Origin: Mitsuaria chitosanitabida ATCC BAA-476 = NBRC 102408
GTDB taxonomy: Bacteria; Pseudomonadota; Gammaproteobacteria; Burkholderiales; Burkholderiaceae_C
DNA length: 64,000 nucleotides
Reading direction: 5' to 3'
Assembly (NCBI RefSeq): GCF_001598255.1
Contig: NZ_BCYP01000022.1
Coordinates: 62,001-126,000 of the forward strand
In this document: positions 16,446 through 23,542 of the stretch, piece after piece
Position numbering within the stretch: the first letter of the stretch is position 1
Layout: each line of letters begins with the position of its first letter
Program-made: the position numbers and the translations under genes
Notes under the pieces: generated by a model
The model's input: the letters and a program-made list of their open reading frames with translations, nothing else
What the model was told of the DNA's origin: nothing
The model's database searches: none

Positions 16446-17768
16446 ATGTCTTCCTCGCCTTCCGACCTGCCGCGCGATTTCTGCGCGATCGACTTCGGCA
16501 CCTCCAACTCCGCCGTGGCGGTGCCCGATGCCGCTCGTCCCGGCGCGATGCGCCTGGTGACGCTGGAGGGCGACCACCCGACCATGCCCACCGCGGTGTT
16601 CTATTTCGCCGAGGGCCGACATGACGCCGACGGTCCGCCGCGGGCCTTCGGCCGGGCGGCGCTGGCCGCCTATGTCGAGGGCACGGACGGCCGGCTGATG
16701 CGCTCGATGAAGAGCATCCTGGGCTCCAGCCTGATCGACCAGGTCACCGACGTGGGCGGCGGCCGCGGCGTGAAGTACGCCGACATGCTGGCCGGCTACC
16801 TGAAGCGGCTGCGCCGCCAGGCCGCTTCCGCCGACGGCCGCGAGCCGCGTCGCGTGGTCCTGGGCCGCCCGGTCTACTTCGTCGACGGCGAGCCCGAGCG
16901 CGACGCCGCGGCGCAGGCCTCGCTGACCGCCGCCGCGCGCGCGGTCGGCTTCGAGGACGTGCACTTCCAGTTCGAGCCCATCGCCGCGGCCTTCGACTAC
17001 GAGCAGCAGGCCGAAAGCGAGCAGCTGGTCCTGGTGGCCGACATCGGCGGCGGCACCTCGGACTTCTCGCTGGTGCGCGTCGGTCCGGACCGGATCAAGC
17101 GCCTGGACCGCCGCGAGGACATCCTGGCCAGCCACGGCGTGCACATCGCCGGCACCGACTTCGACCGCCACATCGAGCTGACCGGCATCCTGCGGGAATT
17201 CGGCTACCGCGCCCACGGCCCGTCGCGGCCCGGCCAGCCGCCGCGCGAAGTGCCCAGCGGCATCTACTTCGACCTGGCCACCTGGCACCTGATCAACACC
17301 TGCTACAGCCCGCAGCGCGTCATGGAGCTGCGCAACATGAAGAGCTTCTACGGTGATGCCCGTCACCATCAGCGCCTCATGACCGTGCTGGAGGAGCGTC
17401 TGGGCCACGAGCTGGCCCATCGCGCCGAGGACGCCAAGATCGCCGTGGCCGGCGGGGGCGGCTGTTCCATCGACCTGGGCCTGATCGAGTCGGGCCTGAA
17501 CGTGGATCTGTCCGAGGACGCCGCCGTCGGCGCCCTGAGCGGCGACATCGAGCGCATCGCCGAGGCCGGCCGCGACACCGTGGCCCGCGCCGGGCTCAAG
17601 CCTTCGGACGTGGACGCCCTGTACTTCACCGGCGGCTCCACCGGCCTGCGCCTGCTGGCCGAGCGCATCGCCGCCGACTACCCGGCGGCGCGCCAGGTGC
17701 GCGGCGACCGGTTCGCTTCGGTGGCGACCGGCCTGGGCCTGCATGCGGCGCGCTTGTTCGCTGCGTGA
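16446..17768 (+). CDS. Hsp70-family protein, YegD-like
   Basis: A 440-residue cytosolic protein of the actin/Hsp70 ATPase superfamily. The phosphate-1 loop CAIDFGTSNSAVAV is at the N-terminus, phosphate-2 is LVADIGGGTSDFSL, and the adenosine motif is ALYFTGGSTGLRLL near the C-terminus. It ends after the nucleotide-binding domain and lacks the DnaK substrate-binding domain, as in E. coli YegD (450 aa). The function of YegD-type proteins is not established. It stands alone with its own TAGAAT promoter. Confidence 0.88.
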   Translation: MSSSPSDLPRDFCAIDFGTSNSAVAVPDAARPGAMRLVTLEGDHPTMPTAVFYFAEGRHDADGPPRAFGRAALAAYVEGTDGRLMRSMKSILGSSLIDQVTDVGGGRGVKYADMLAGYLKRLRRQAASADGREPRRVVLGRPVYFVDGEPERDAAAQASLTAAARAVGFEDVHFQFEPIAAAFDYEQQAESEQLVLVADIGGGTSDFSLVRVGPDRIKRLDRREDILASHGVHIAGTDFDRHIELTGILREFGYRAHGPSRPGQPPREVPSGIYFDLATWHLINTCYSPQRVMELRNMKSFYGDARHHQRLMTVLEERLGHELAHRAEDAKIAVAGGGGCSIDLGLIESGLNVDLSEDAAVGALSGDIERIAEAGRDTVARAGLKPSDVDALYFTGGSTGLRLLAERIAADYPAARQVRGDRFASVATGLGLHAARLFAA

Positions 17769-17856
17769 CTTAACCTGGGGATGACCCGGGGGGGTGAACC
17801 CGGACGGCGGGGGGAGGCGCTGCTAGATTGCCGCCTTTGCTTCACGTTCCAGATAC

Positions 17857-20376
17857 ATGTCGATGCCTCGCCGCCCCCTGTCGCTGATCCTCTCCCTCGC
17901 TGCCGCCTTCGGCGGCTTCGTGTCCAGCGCGGGCGCCACATCGACCGCCGCCCCGGCTTCGACCGGGGCCGAGGCCGCGCCCGCCGGCGCGCCGGCGCAG
18001 ACCTACCGCCAGCCTTCCGCCGCCATGCGCGCGGTGCTCGACGCCAAGCCGCTGCCGAGCTACCAGGTGTCCGGCGACCAGCGCACGCTGGCGATTCTCG
18101 AGAACCGCAAGTTCCGCGCGATCTCCGAGCTGGCCCGCCCGGTGCTGCGCCAGGCTGGCCTGCGCTTCGACCCCGCCACCGACAGCCCGCAGCTGATCAC
18201 CGCCATCGACGGCCTGACGCTGCGCGCGCTGCCTGACGGCGCCGAGCGCCGCATCGCGCTGCCCACCGGCGGCGCCTTCCACCATCTGCGCTTCTCGCCC
18301 GACGGCAAGCGCTTCCTGCTGAACCGCCGGACCGATTCGGCCGTCGAGCTGTGGGTCGGCGATGTCGCCACCGGCCAGCTCAAGGCGGTGCCCAAGCTCA
18401 AGCTGCACACCTTCCTGGAAAGCAGCCTGGTCTGGGTGAACGACCATGAGGTGCTGCTGCTGAGCGTGCCCGCCAAGCGGGGGCCGGCGCCGACCTTCAG
18501 CGCGCCCTCGGGCCCGGCCATCCAGGAATCGCTGGGCCGCAACTCGCCGGAGCGGACCCAGCAGGACTTGCTGACCAATCCGCAGGATGCGGCCGTGTTC
18601 GCGCATCACGCGACCTCGCAGCTCACCCGCGTCGATCTGGCCACTGGCGCTGTCCATGCGATCGGCGAGCCCGGCATGTTCGTCCATCTCGAGGCCCTGG
18701 GCGCCGGTGGGGGCCAGGTCTTGACCACGCGCCTGCAGCAGCCCTTCAACTACCAGGTCGGCTGGGACGACTTCGCCGCGCAGGCCGAGGTGCGCGACCT
18801 CGCCGGCAAGGTGATCCCCGTGGGCCGTCGCAAGCTCAAGGAAGGCGTGCCCGTCGAGGGCGTCATCACCGGCCCGCGTCACTTCTTCGCCTCCCCGGGC
18901 GCGGACGCGGCGGTGTACTGGGTCGAGGCGCTGGACGGTGGCGACAACCGCGTGCAGGCGCCCAACCGCGATCGTCTGATGCGTCTGGACGCGCCGTACA
19001 CCGGCGCGCCGCGCGAGGTCTATCGCGTCGCGCAGCGCCTGTCCAAGCTCGACTTCCTCGAGGGCGGCCGCCAGGCGCTGGTGCAGGACTTCGACCTGAC
19101 GAAGATGCGCACCTCGACCGAGCTGGTGACCATGGACGGCAGCGCCCCGGGCAAGCGCCTGGTGGAGCGCTCGGTGCGCGACCGCTACCGCGATCCCGGC
19201 ACGCCGCAGACGCGCACCCAGGCCAACGGCCGCCACGTCGTGCGCGTCGACGGCGGCGCGCTCTGGTACTTCGGTACCGGCGCGAGCCCCGAGGGCGACA
19301 AGCCCTTCATCGACCGCCTCACGCTGGCCGACAACAAGACCACGCGCGTGTTCCAGTCCGGCCGCAACGGCGACGCCGCGCACTATGAGCGTCCGCTCGC
19401 GGTGCTGGATGCCGCCGGCACGCAGGTGCTGACGGTGCGCGAGAGCGTCAACGAGCCGGGCAACGTGATGCTGCGCGCCGGCGCCGCGCTGGCCGATCTC
19501 AAGCCGCTGACCGACGCCAAGGACCCGACGCCGCAGCTGCGCGACATCAAGCGCGAGTTCGTCCGCTTCAAGCGCGCCGACGGCGTGGAACTGTCGTTCT
19601 GGTTGTACCTGCCGCCGGGCTACAAGGCCGGCGAGCGTCGCCCGACCTTCGTCTGGGCCTACCCGCTGGAGTACACCGACGCGTCGACGGCCGGCCAGGT
19701 GAGCGGTTCCGGCAATCGCTTCAACACCTTCGCCGGCACCAGCCCGCTGATGCTGCTGCTGGACGGCTACGTGGTGCTGATGGACGCGACCATGCCGGTG
19801 GTGGGCGATCCCAAGACGGTGAACGACAGCTTCATCGCGCAGATCACCGCCAACGCGCAGGCCGTCATCGACAAGGCGGTGGATCTGGGCGTGAGCGACC
19901 GCGAGAAGTTCGTCGTCGGCGGCCACAGCTACGGCGCCTTCATGACGGCGAATCTCCTCGCCCACACCGACCTGTTCAAGGCCGGCATCGCGCGCAGCGG
20001 CGCCTACAACCGCAGCCTGACGCCGTTCGGCTTCCAGAGCGAGCGTCGCACCTACTGGGAGGCGCAGGACGTCTACCAGAAGCTCTCGCCGTTCAACTAC
20101 GCCGACAAGCTGAAGGAGCCGCTGCTGCTGATCCACGGCGACGCGGACAACAACTCCGGCACCTTCCCGATCCAGAGCGCGCGCCTGTACCAGGCGCTGG
20201 CGGGCACGGGCGGCAACGTGCGCTATGTCTCGCTGCCGTACGAGTCGCACGGCTACTCGGCGCGCGAGTCGCTGGGCCACACGCTGTGGGAGATGAGCGA
20301 CTGGATGCGCCGTCAGGTCGGTCCGGGCGCGCCCACGGGCGGCGCCACCGACCCGAAGGCGCCTTCGGCACGCTGA
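17857..20376 (+). CDS. Secreted S9-family serine peptidase (glutamyl-endopeptidase/prolyl-oligopeptidase-like)
   Basis: An 839-residue exported peptidase. A Sec signal peptide (PLSLILSLAAAFGGFVSSAGA) precedes a predicted beta-propeller (about residues 60-560) and a C-terminal alpha/beta-hydrolase domain. The catalytic triad is visible as S691 in GGHSYGAF, D764 in HGDADNN and H798 in YESHGYS. The C-terminal half resembles the S9D branch, which in plants cleaves after Glu; substrate preference here is an inference. Expected location is the periplasm or outside the cell. TAGATT about 35 bp upstream of the start is a plausible -10. It converges on the UPF0149 gene with a 21-bp gap and no obvious terminator. 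Confidence 0.88.
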   Translation: MSMPRRPLSLILSLAAAFGGFVSSAGATSTAAPASTGAEAAPAGAPAQTYRQPSAAMRAVLDAKPLPSYQVSGDQRTLAILENRKFRAISELARPVLRQAGLRFDPATDSPQLITAIDGLTLRALPDGAERRIALPTGGAFHHLRFSPDGKRFLLNRRTDSAVELWVGDVATGQLKAVPKLKLHTFLESSLVWVNDHEVLLLSVPAKRGPAPTFSAPSGPAIQESLGRNSPERTQQDLLTNPQDAAVFAHHATSQLTRVDLATGAVHAIGEPGMFVHLEALGAGGGQVLTTRLQQPFNYQVGWDDFAAQAEVRDLAGKVIPVGRRKLKEGVPVEGVITGPRHFFASPGADAAVYWVEALDGGDNRVQAPNRDRLMRLDAPYTGAPREVYRVAQRLSKLDFLEGGRQALVQDFDLTKMRTSTELVTMDGSAPGKRLVERSVRDRYRDPGTPQTRTQANGRHVVRVDGGALWYFGTGASPEGDKPFIDRLTLADNKTTRVFQSGRNGDAAHYERPLAVLDAAGTQVLTVRESVNEPGNVMLRAGAALADLKPLTDAKDPTPQLRDIKREFVRFKRADGVELSFWLYLPPGYKAGERRPTFVWAYPLEYTDASTAGQVSGSGNRFNTFAGTSPLMLLLDGYVVLMDATMPVVGDPKTVNDSFIAQITANAQAVIDKAVDLGVSDREKFVVGGHSYGAFMTANLLAHTDLFKAGIARSGAYNRSLTPFGFQSERRTYWEAQDVYQKLSPFNYADKLKEPLLLIHGDADNNSGTFPIQSARLYQALAGTGGNVRYVSLPYESHGYSARESLGHTLWEMSDWMRRQVGPGAPTGGATDPKAPSAR

Positions 20377-20397
20377 GCGCCGAAGGGGGCGACGCGA

Positions 20398-21186
20398 TCA
20401 GCGCGGTCCGCGAGGCCCGCCCTGGCTGCCGGTCCCCGGGCCGCGGGAGAAGCCCCCCCTCGGCGGGCCCCCGCGCGAGGGGCCGCCCCGCGGCGGTCCC
20501 GGCCGACGCGGCGCGTTGCGCGGCGCCGGTTGCGGACGCGAGACGTCGGCCAGCAGCAGGCTGGCGCGCACCAGGCACTCGACGGCCTCGTCCAGATCGG
20601 CGGAGGGCTCCAGACCCTCGATCTCCTCGAGCAGCGCGTCCGCGTCCTCGAGGTCCTCGGGATCCAGGTGCATGTAGAGCTGCGCGAGCGGCTCGGTGAG
20701 CTGGCTCTCGTCCAGATTCATCAGCGCGGGGAAGAGGTCCGCCGCGAGCGCGAAGCCCGCGACCCAGGGGAGCACGGTCTCGGACGGGGACGCGTCCTCG
20801 TCGAGCTCGAACACCCAGGGATCGAACCACTGGCGATCGTTGATCGCCTGCTTGAGCTCGCGCTCGCGGCGCTGCACCAGTTGCAGCAGCGGCTGGGCGT
20901 CGTAGCCGGCCGGCGCGGCGCGGCCTTCCTCGCTGTCGAGCACCCAGCGCCACCAGTCGGAGAGCGGCACCGGCTTGGGCTGCAGGATCACGGCGACCAG
21001 GAAGCCGTCCAGCATCGAGGCGTCCAGGGGTTCGAACGGCGCGGGCACTTCGTCGAGCAGCGCTTGCAGCTCCTCGAGATCGTCATCGCTCCACTCCGGC
21101 GGCGGGGCCGACACGGCGGCGGCGGCGCGCGCTCCTTGCGGGGGACGACGGGGGGAATGTTGCTGGGGCTTCTTGGGCGCGGTCAT
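20398..21186 (-). CDS. UPF0149-family protein with RGG-like C-terminal tail
   Basis: A 262-residue paralogue of the protein at 8433-9260: it shares the core [23 protein letters not shown] and the WFDPWVFELDED...LPWVAGFALAADLFP segments. It does not carry the SEC-C zinc motif. Instead the last ~45 residues are Arg/Gly/Pro-rich with repeated RGGPSRGGPPRGGF units, a composition known from RNA-binding tails in other proteins. The N-terminal ~30 residues are also basic and Pro-rich. The swap of a zinc knuckle for an RGG tail suggests a nucleic-acid or ribosome-binding role, but that is inference. No operon partner. Confidence 0.8.
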   Translation of the reverse strand: MTAPKKPQQHSPRRPPQGARAAAAVSAPPPEWSDDDLEELQALLDEVPAPFEPLDASMLDGFLVAVILQPKPVPLSDWWRWVLDSEEGRAAPAGYDAQPLLQLVQRRERELKQAINDRQWFDPWVFELDEDASPSETVLPWVAGFALAADLFPALMNLDESQLTEPLAQLYMHLDPEDLEDADALLEEIEGLEPSADLDEAVECLVRASLLLADVSRPQPAPRNAPRRPGPPRGGPSRGGPPRGGFSRGPGTGSQGGPRGPR

Positions 21187-21404
21187 GGGGGGCGATTATC
21201 CCGGTGACGCCGAACGAGCTGCCGCCGTCCTCCCTTCGCGCGACGAGGCGCGTGCCCGGGCACGTCGAGGGATGCCGAAAGCCACGGCGGTTTCGTGCGC
21301 TACCGAACATTGGTCGCGGTACCGGCGTCGAGTTTCCGCAATGCGGATCGATGTTTACACCTGCTGACCATTTTGAGAGGTCTTCCCACCTCCAGGGGAT
21401 GTCA

Positions 21405-21428
21405 CCCCCTCAGGGTTCGCCCTAGAGT
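21405..21428 (+). promoter_or_regulatory. Promoter of the candidate small RNA with AGGG-N4-CCCT palindrome
   Basis: CCCCCTCAGGG (21405-21415) runs into AGGGTTCGCCCT (21412-21423) and then TAGAGT (21423-21428), a -10-like hexamer. There is no good -35 at 17 bp, so an activator is likely. AGGG-N4-CCCTA followed by -AGT is shared with the promoter at 7213-7231, and CCCCCTCAGGG is shared with 3511-3523. Confidence 0.5.
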
Positions 21429-21434
21429 CCACAT

Positions 21435-21537
21435 CACGCGTTCCGAAAGACACCACTTTGGAATGCACCGATCCCAACGACGTCCTTTCTAGGACTTGCA
21501 ACGCCCGGTCAGCTCCGCTGGTCGGGCGTCCTTTTTT
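21435..21537 (+). ncRNA. Candidate small structured RNA (~103 nt)
   Basis: Starting about 7 nt after the TAGAGT hexamer, the transcript would contain a hairpin from TTCCGAAAG and CTTTGGAA (21441-21463, one bulged G), a small hairpin GTCC-TTTCTA-GGAC (21482-21495) with a pyrimidine-rich loop able to pair with Shine-Dalgarno-like sequence, and a strong intrinsic terminator with six T. Size and architecture are those of a trans-acting sRNA. The only peptide inside is MHRSQRRPF (21464-21493, nine codons plus stop), so the alternative is a leader peptide and attenuator for the acetyltransferase gene that begins 50 bp later. I do not recognise an Rfam family. Confidence 0.55.
21500..21537 (+). terminator. 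Intrinsic terminator of the candidate small RNA
   Basis: ACGCCCGGTCAGC pairs with GCTGGTCGGGCGT in 11 of 13 positions across a TCC loop and is followed by CCTTTTTT. This is among the clearest Rho-independent terminators in the window, and it follows no protein-coding gene. Confidence 0.88.
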
Positions 21538-21586
21538 GTGGGTCGGGGAGAGCGGCGGCGGGCCCCGCGGCCCTTAGCATCGCGCG

Positions 21587-22093
21587 ATGCCAGAGACCGC
21601 CTCGAACCTCTCCATGCCTTCCGGTCACGTGGTCGAGCCCGTGACGATCGCGCTCACCGCGGTGGGCGCCGACGACGTCGAGGCGCTGGTCGCGCTGCGC
21701 ATCGCCGCGATGCGCGACAGCCTCGAGCGCATCGGCCGCTTCGATCCGCTACGTGCCCGCGAGCGCTTCCTGTCCAGCTTCGATCCCACGCGCACGCGGC
21801 ACATCGTCGTCCAGGGGCGGCCCGTCGGGTTCGTCGTCACGACGCCGATGGCGGCCTGGCTGTCCCTGGACCACCTCTACCTCGATCCCGCCTGGCAAGG
21901 CCAGCGCATCGGCGCCGCCGTGCTGACGGAGGTCTTCGCCGAAGCCGAGGCGCTGGGGCTGCCCGTGCGCGTCGGCGCGCTGAAGCAGAGCGACTCGAAC
22001 CGCTTCTACCAGCGCCACGGCTTCACGCTGGTGGAGGAGGGCGAGTTCGATCTTTACTACCTGCGATCCCCGCGTGGGACCGTGACCGCATGA
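21587..22093 (+). CDS. GNAT-family N-acetyltransferase
   Basis: A 168-residue cytosolic acetyltransferase. The acetyl-CoA-binding motif A is present as LDHLYLDPAWQGQRIGAAVLTEVFAEA (Q/RxxGxG/A form), followed by the C-terminal NRFYQRHGFTLVEEGEFDLYYL, the usual motif B. The substrate cannot be inferred. The stop overlaps the start of a methyltransferase gene (ATGA), so the two are translated together. It begins 50 bp after the candidate small-RNA terminator and may have its own promoter in the GC-rich gap. Confidence 0.88.
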   Translation: MPETASNLSMPSGHVVEPVTIALTAVGADDVEALVALRIAAMRDSLERIGRFDPLRARERFLSSFDPTRTRHIVVQGRPVGFVVTTPMAAWLSLDHLYLDPAWQGQRIGAAVLTEVFAEAEALGLPVRVGALKQSDSNRFYQRHGFTLVEEGEFDLYYLRSPRGTVTA

Positions 22094-22860
22094 GCGCCGC
22101 CTTCTACGACCAGCTCGCCCCGTTCTATCACCTGCTCTACGGGGACTGGGACGCGTCGATCCATGACCAGGGGGCCGCGCTGGCGAAGCTCCTGATCGCG
22201 CGCGGCGTGCCGGTGGGCGCCCGGGTGCTCGACGCCGCCTGCGGCATCGGCACGCAGACGCTCGGGCTCGCGGGCGAAGGGTATGTGATGGCGGCGTCCG
22301 ATCTGTCGCCGGGCGGCGTCGCCCGCCTCGACGAGGAGGCCGCGCGCCGTGGGCTCGCCGTGAGCTCCCGCGTCGACGACCTGCGCACGCTGGCCGGCGC
22401 CGCGGACGGCTCGCTCGACGCCGTCATCGCCTGCGACAACAGCATCCCGCATCTGCTCACCGACGAGGCGCTGCTCCAGTCCTTCCGCAACTGCCTGCGC
22501 GTGCTGCGCGCCGGAGGCCTGGCGGTCTTCTCGGTGCGCGACTACGCCGCCATTCCGCGCGTGCATCCCGACGTCCGCCCCTACGGCCTGCGACGCGAGG
22601 GGACGGATCGATTCCTGGCGGTGCAGGCCTGGGAATGGGAGGGTGACCAGTACGACGTCCGCATGTACCTGACCCGCGAGGCGGCCGACGGCGCGTGCTC
22701 GACGCAGGTGATGAAGGCGCGCTACTACGCCGTCACCATCGATCGCCTGCTGGCCTTGATGGCCCAGGCCGGATTCACCGACCTCGAGCGGCTCGACGAC
22801 GTGCTCTTCCAGCCGGTGCTGGTGGGACGCAGGCCCGGACCCCGGACGGTCTCGCGATGA
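22090..22860 (+). CDS. Class I SAM-dependent methyltransferase
   Basis: A 256-residue Rossmann-fold methyltransferase. Motif I is VLDAACGIGTQTLGLA, the following acidic strand is MAASDLSPGGVARL, and motif IV is DAVIACDNSIPHL. The opening FYDQLAPFYHLLYGDWDASI is typical of small-molecule methyltransferases of the glycine/sarcosine-like group. The start at 22090 overlaps the acetyltransferase stop by four bases. The substrate is unknown. Confidence 0.88.
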   Translation: MSAAFYDQLAPFYHLLYGDWDASIHDQGAALAKLLIARGVPVGARVLDAACGIGTQTLGLAGEGYVMAASDLSPGGVARLDEEAARRGLAVSSRVDDLRTLAGAADGSLDAVIACDNSIPHLLTDEALLQSFRNCLRVLRAGGLAVFSVRDYAAIPRVHPDVRPYGLRREGTDRFLAVQAWEWEGDQYDVRMYLTREAADGACSTQVMKARYYAVTIDRLLALMAQAGFTDLERLDDVLFQPVLVGRRPGPRTVSR

Positions 22861-22936
22861 ACGGCGCGGACACCGACTTCGACGTGGCGGCACCCGTACC
22901 GCGCCGCCGCCGAGCGCGACCCGCGCGCCGCCGCGC

Positions 22937-23542
22937 TCAATGGAACACGATCGCGCCCCCGTTCGCGCACAGCCTGAAGGCCTTCGCCCAGTCGGCATAG
23001 GACTCCCGGAACTCCGCGTCGGGGTGCTTGTCCGCCGCCGGCTGGAAGCGGATGAAGTCCGCGTGGACCCGTTGGCAGGTCACCGGCCCGATGAGGCCCT
23101 CGGCGTCGGAGAAGGCGATCAGCTCCCAGAACGGGCCGCTCTTGCGCTGCCACGCCGTGGCGTCGTAGCGGGGCTCGGGCGGATTGCCGCGCAGGAACGA
23201 GGCCATCGTCGGAGGATAGCCCCCCAGCTTCGCGAGCTCGTTGCGCCAGGCGCTGTAACCCGAGTAGGACCCGGCCCGGAACTCGAAGGAGGTCTGGAAG
23301 CGATAGACCTTGCCCGGCGTCAGGCCCTCGGCCCGCTCCGGAAAGTGCACCACGTCCAGCCGGACTTCCTTGCGGTCCAGCGGTTCTCCTTCCGCGTTCA
23401 GCCGCGGCGACGCCACGAGGGAGACGCGCTCGTACGCGGTGATGTCCAGCCCGGCATGGGCCGCGATCGGGCACAGCGCCATGGCCGAGAGGGCGGCCAT
23501 GGCGACGAGGCGGCGACCGGCTGGACTGAGGACGGCGCTCAT
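22937..23542 (-). CDS. Secreted protein of unknown function
   Basis: A 201-residue protein with a Sec signal peptide (LVAMAALSAMALCPIAAHA, cleavage predicted after AHA) and a mature domain beginning GLDITAYERVSLVASPRLNAEG. I do not recognise the family. Conserved-looking features include many aromatic residues and two Cys (TCQRV and LCANG) that could form a disulphide. The start overlaps the stop of the aspartyl-protease/TPR gene by ATGA, so it is translated with that protein and probably acts with it in the periplasm. Confidence 0.78.
   Translation of the reverse strand: MSAVLSPAGRRLVAMAALSAMALCPIAAHAGLDITAYERVSLVASPRLNAEGEPLDRKEVRLDVVHFPERAEGLTPGKVYRFQTSFEFRAGSYSGYSAWRNELAKLGGYPPTMASFLRGNPPEPRYDATAWQRKSGPFWELIAFSDAEGLIGPVTCQRVHADFIRFQPAADKHPDAEFRESYADWAKAFRLCANGGAIVFH

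Larger units (their letters stand above)
21187..21586. other. Intergenic region holding a candidate small RNA gene
   Basis: This 400-bp stretch separates the divergent UPF0149 and acetyltransferase genes. Its left half (21187-21395) shows nothing I can support beyond presumptive promoter DNA for the minus-strand gene. Its right half holds a complete transcription unit without a credible protein: an upstream CCCCCTCAGGG word, a palindromic promoter, three hairpins and a strong intrinsic terminator. Confidence 0.6.

Noticed and set aside
22857-23000. Short plus-strand ORF after the methyltransferase with an ATGA overlap
   Set aside because: It gives 47 Arg/Ala-rich residues and its end lies opposite the 3' end of the secreted protein gene. 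The overlap is probably chance; it cannot be supported as a gene.
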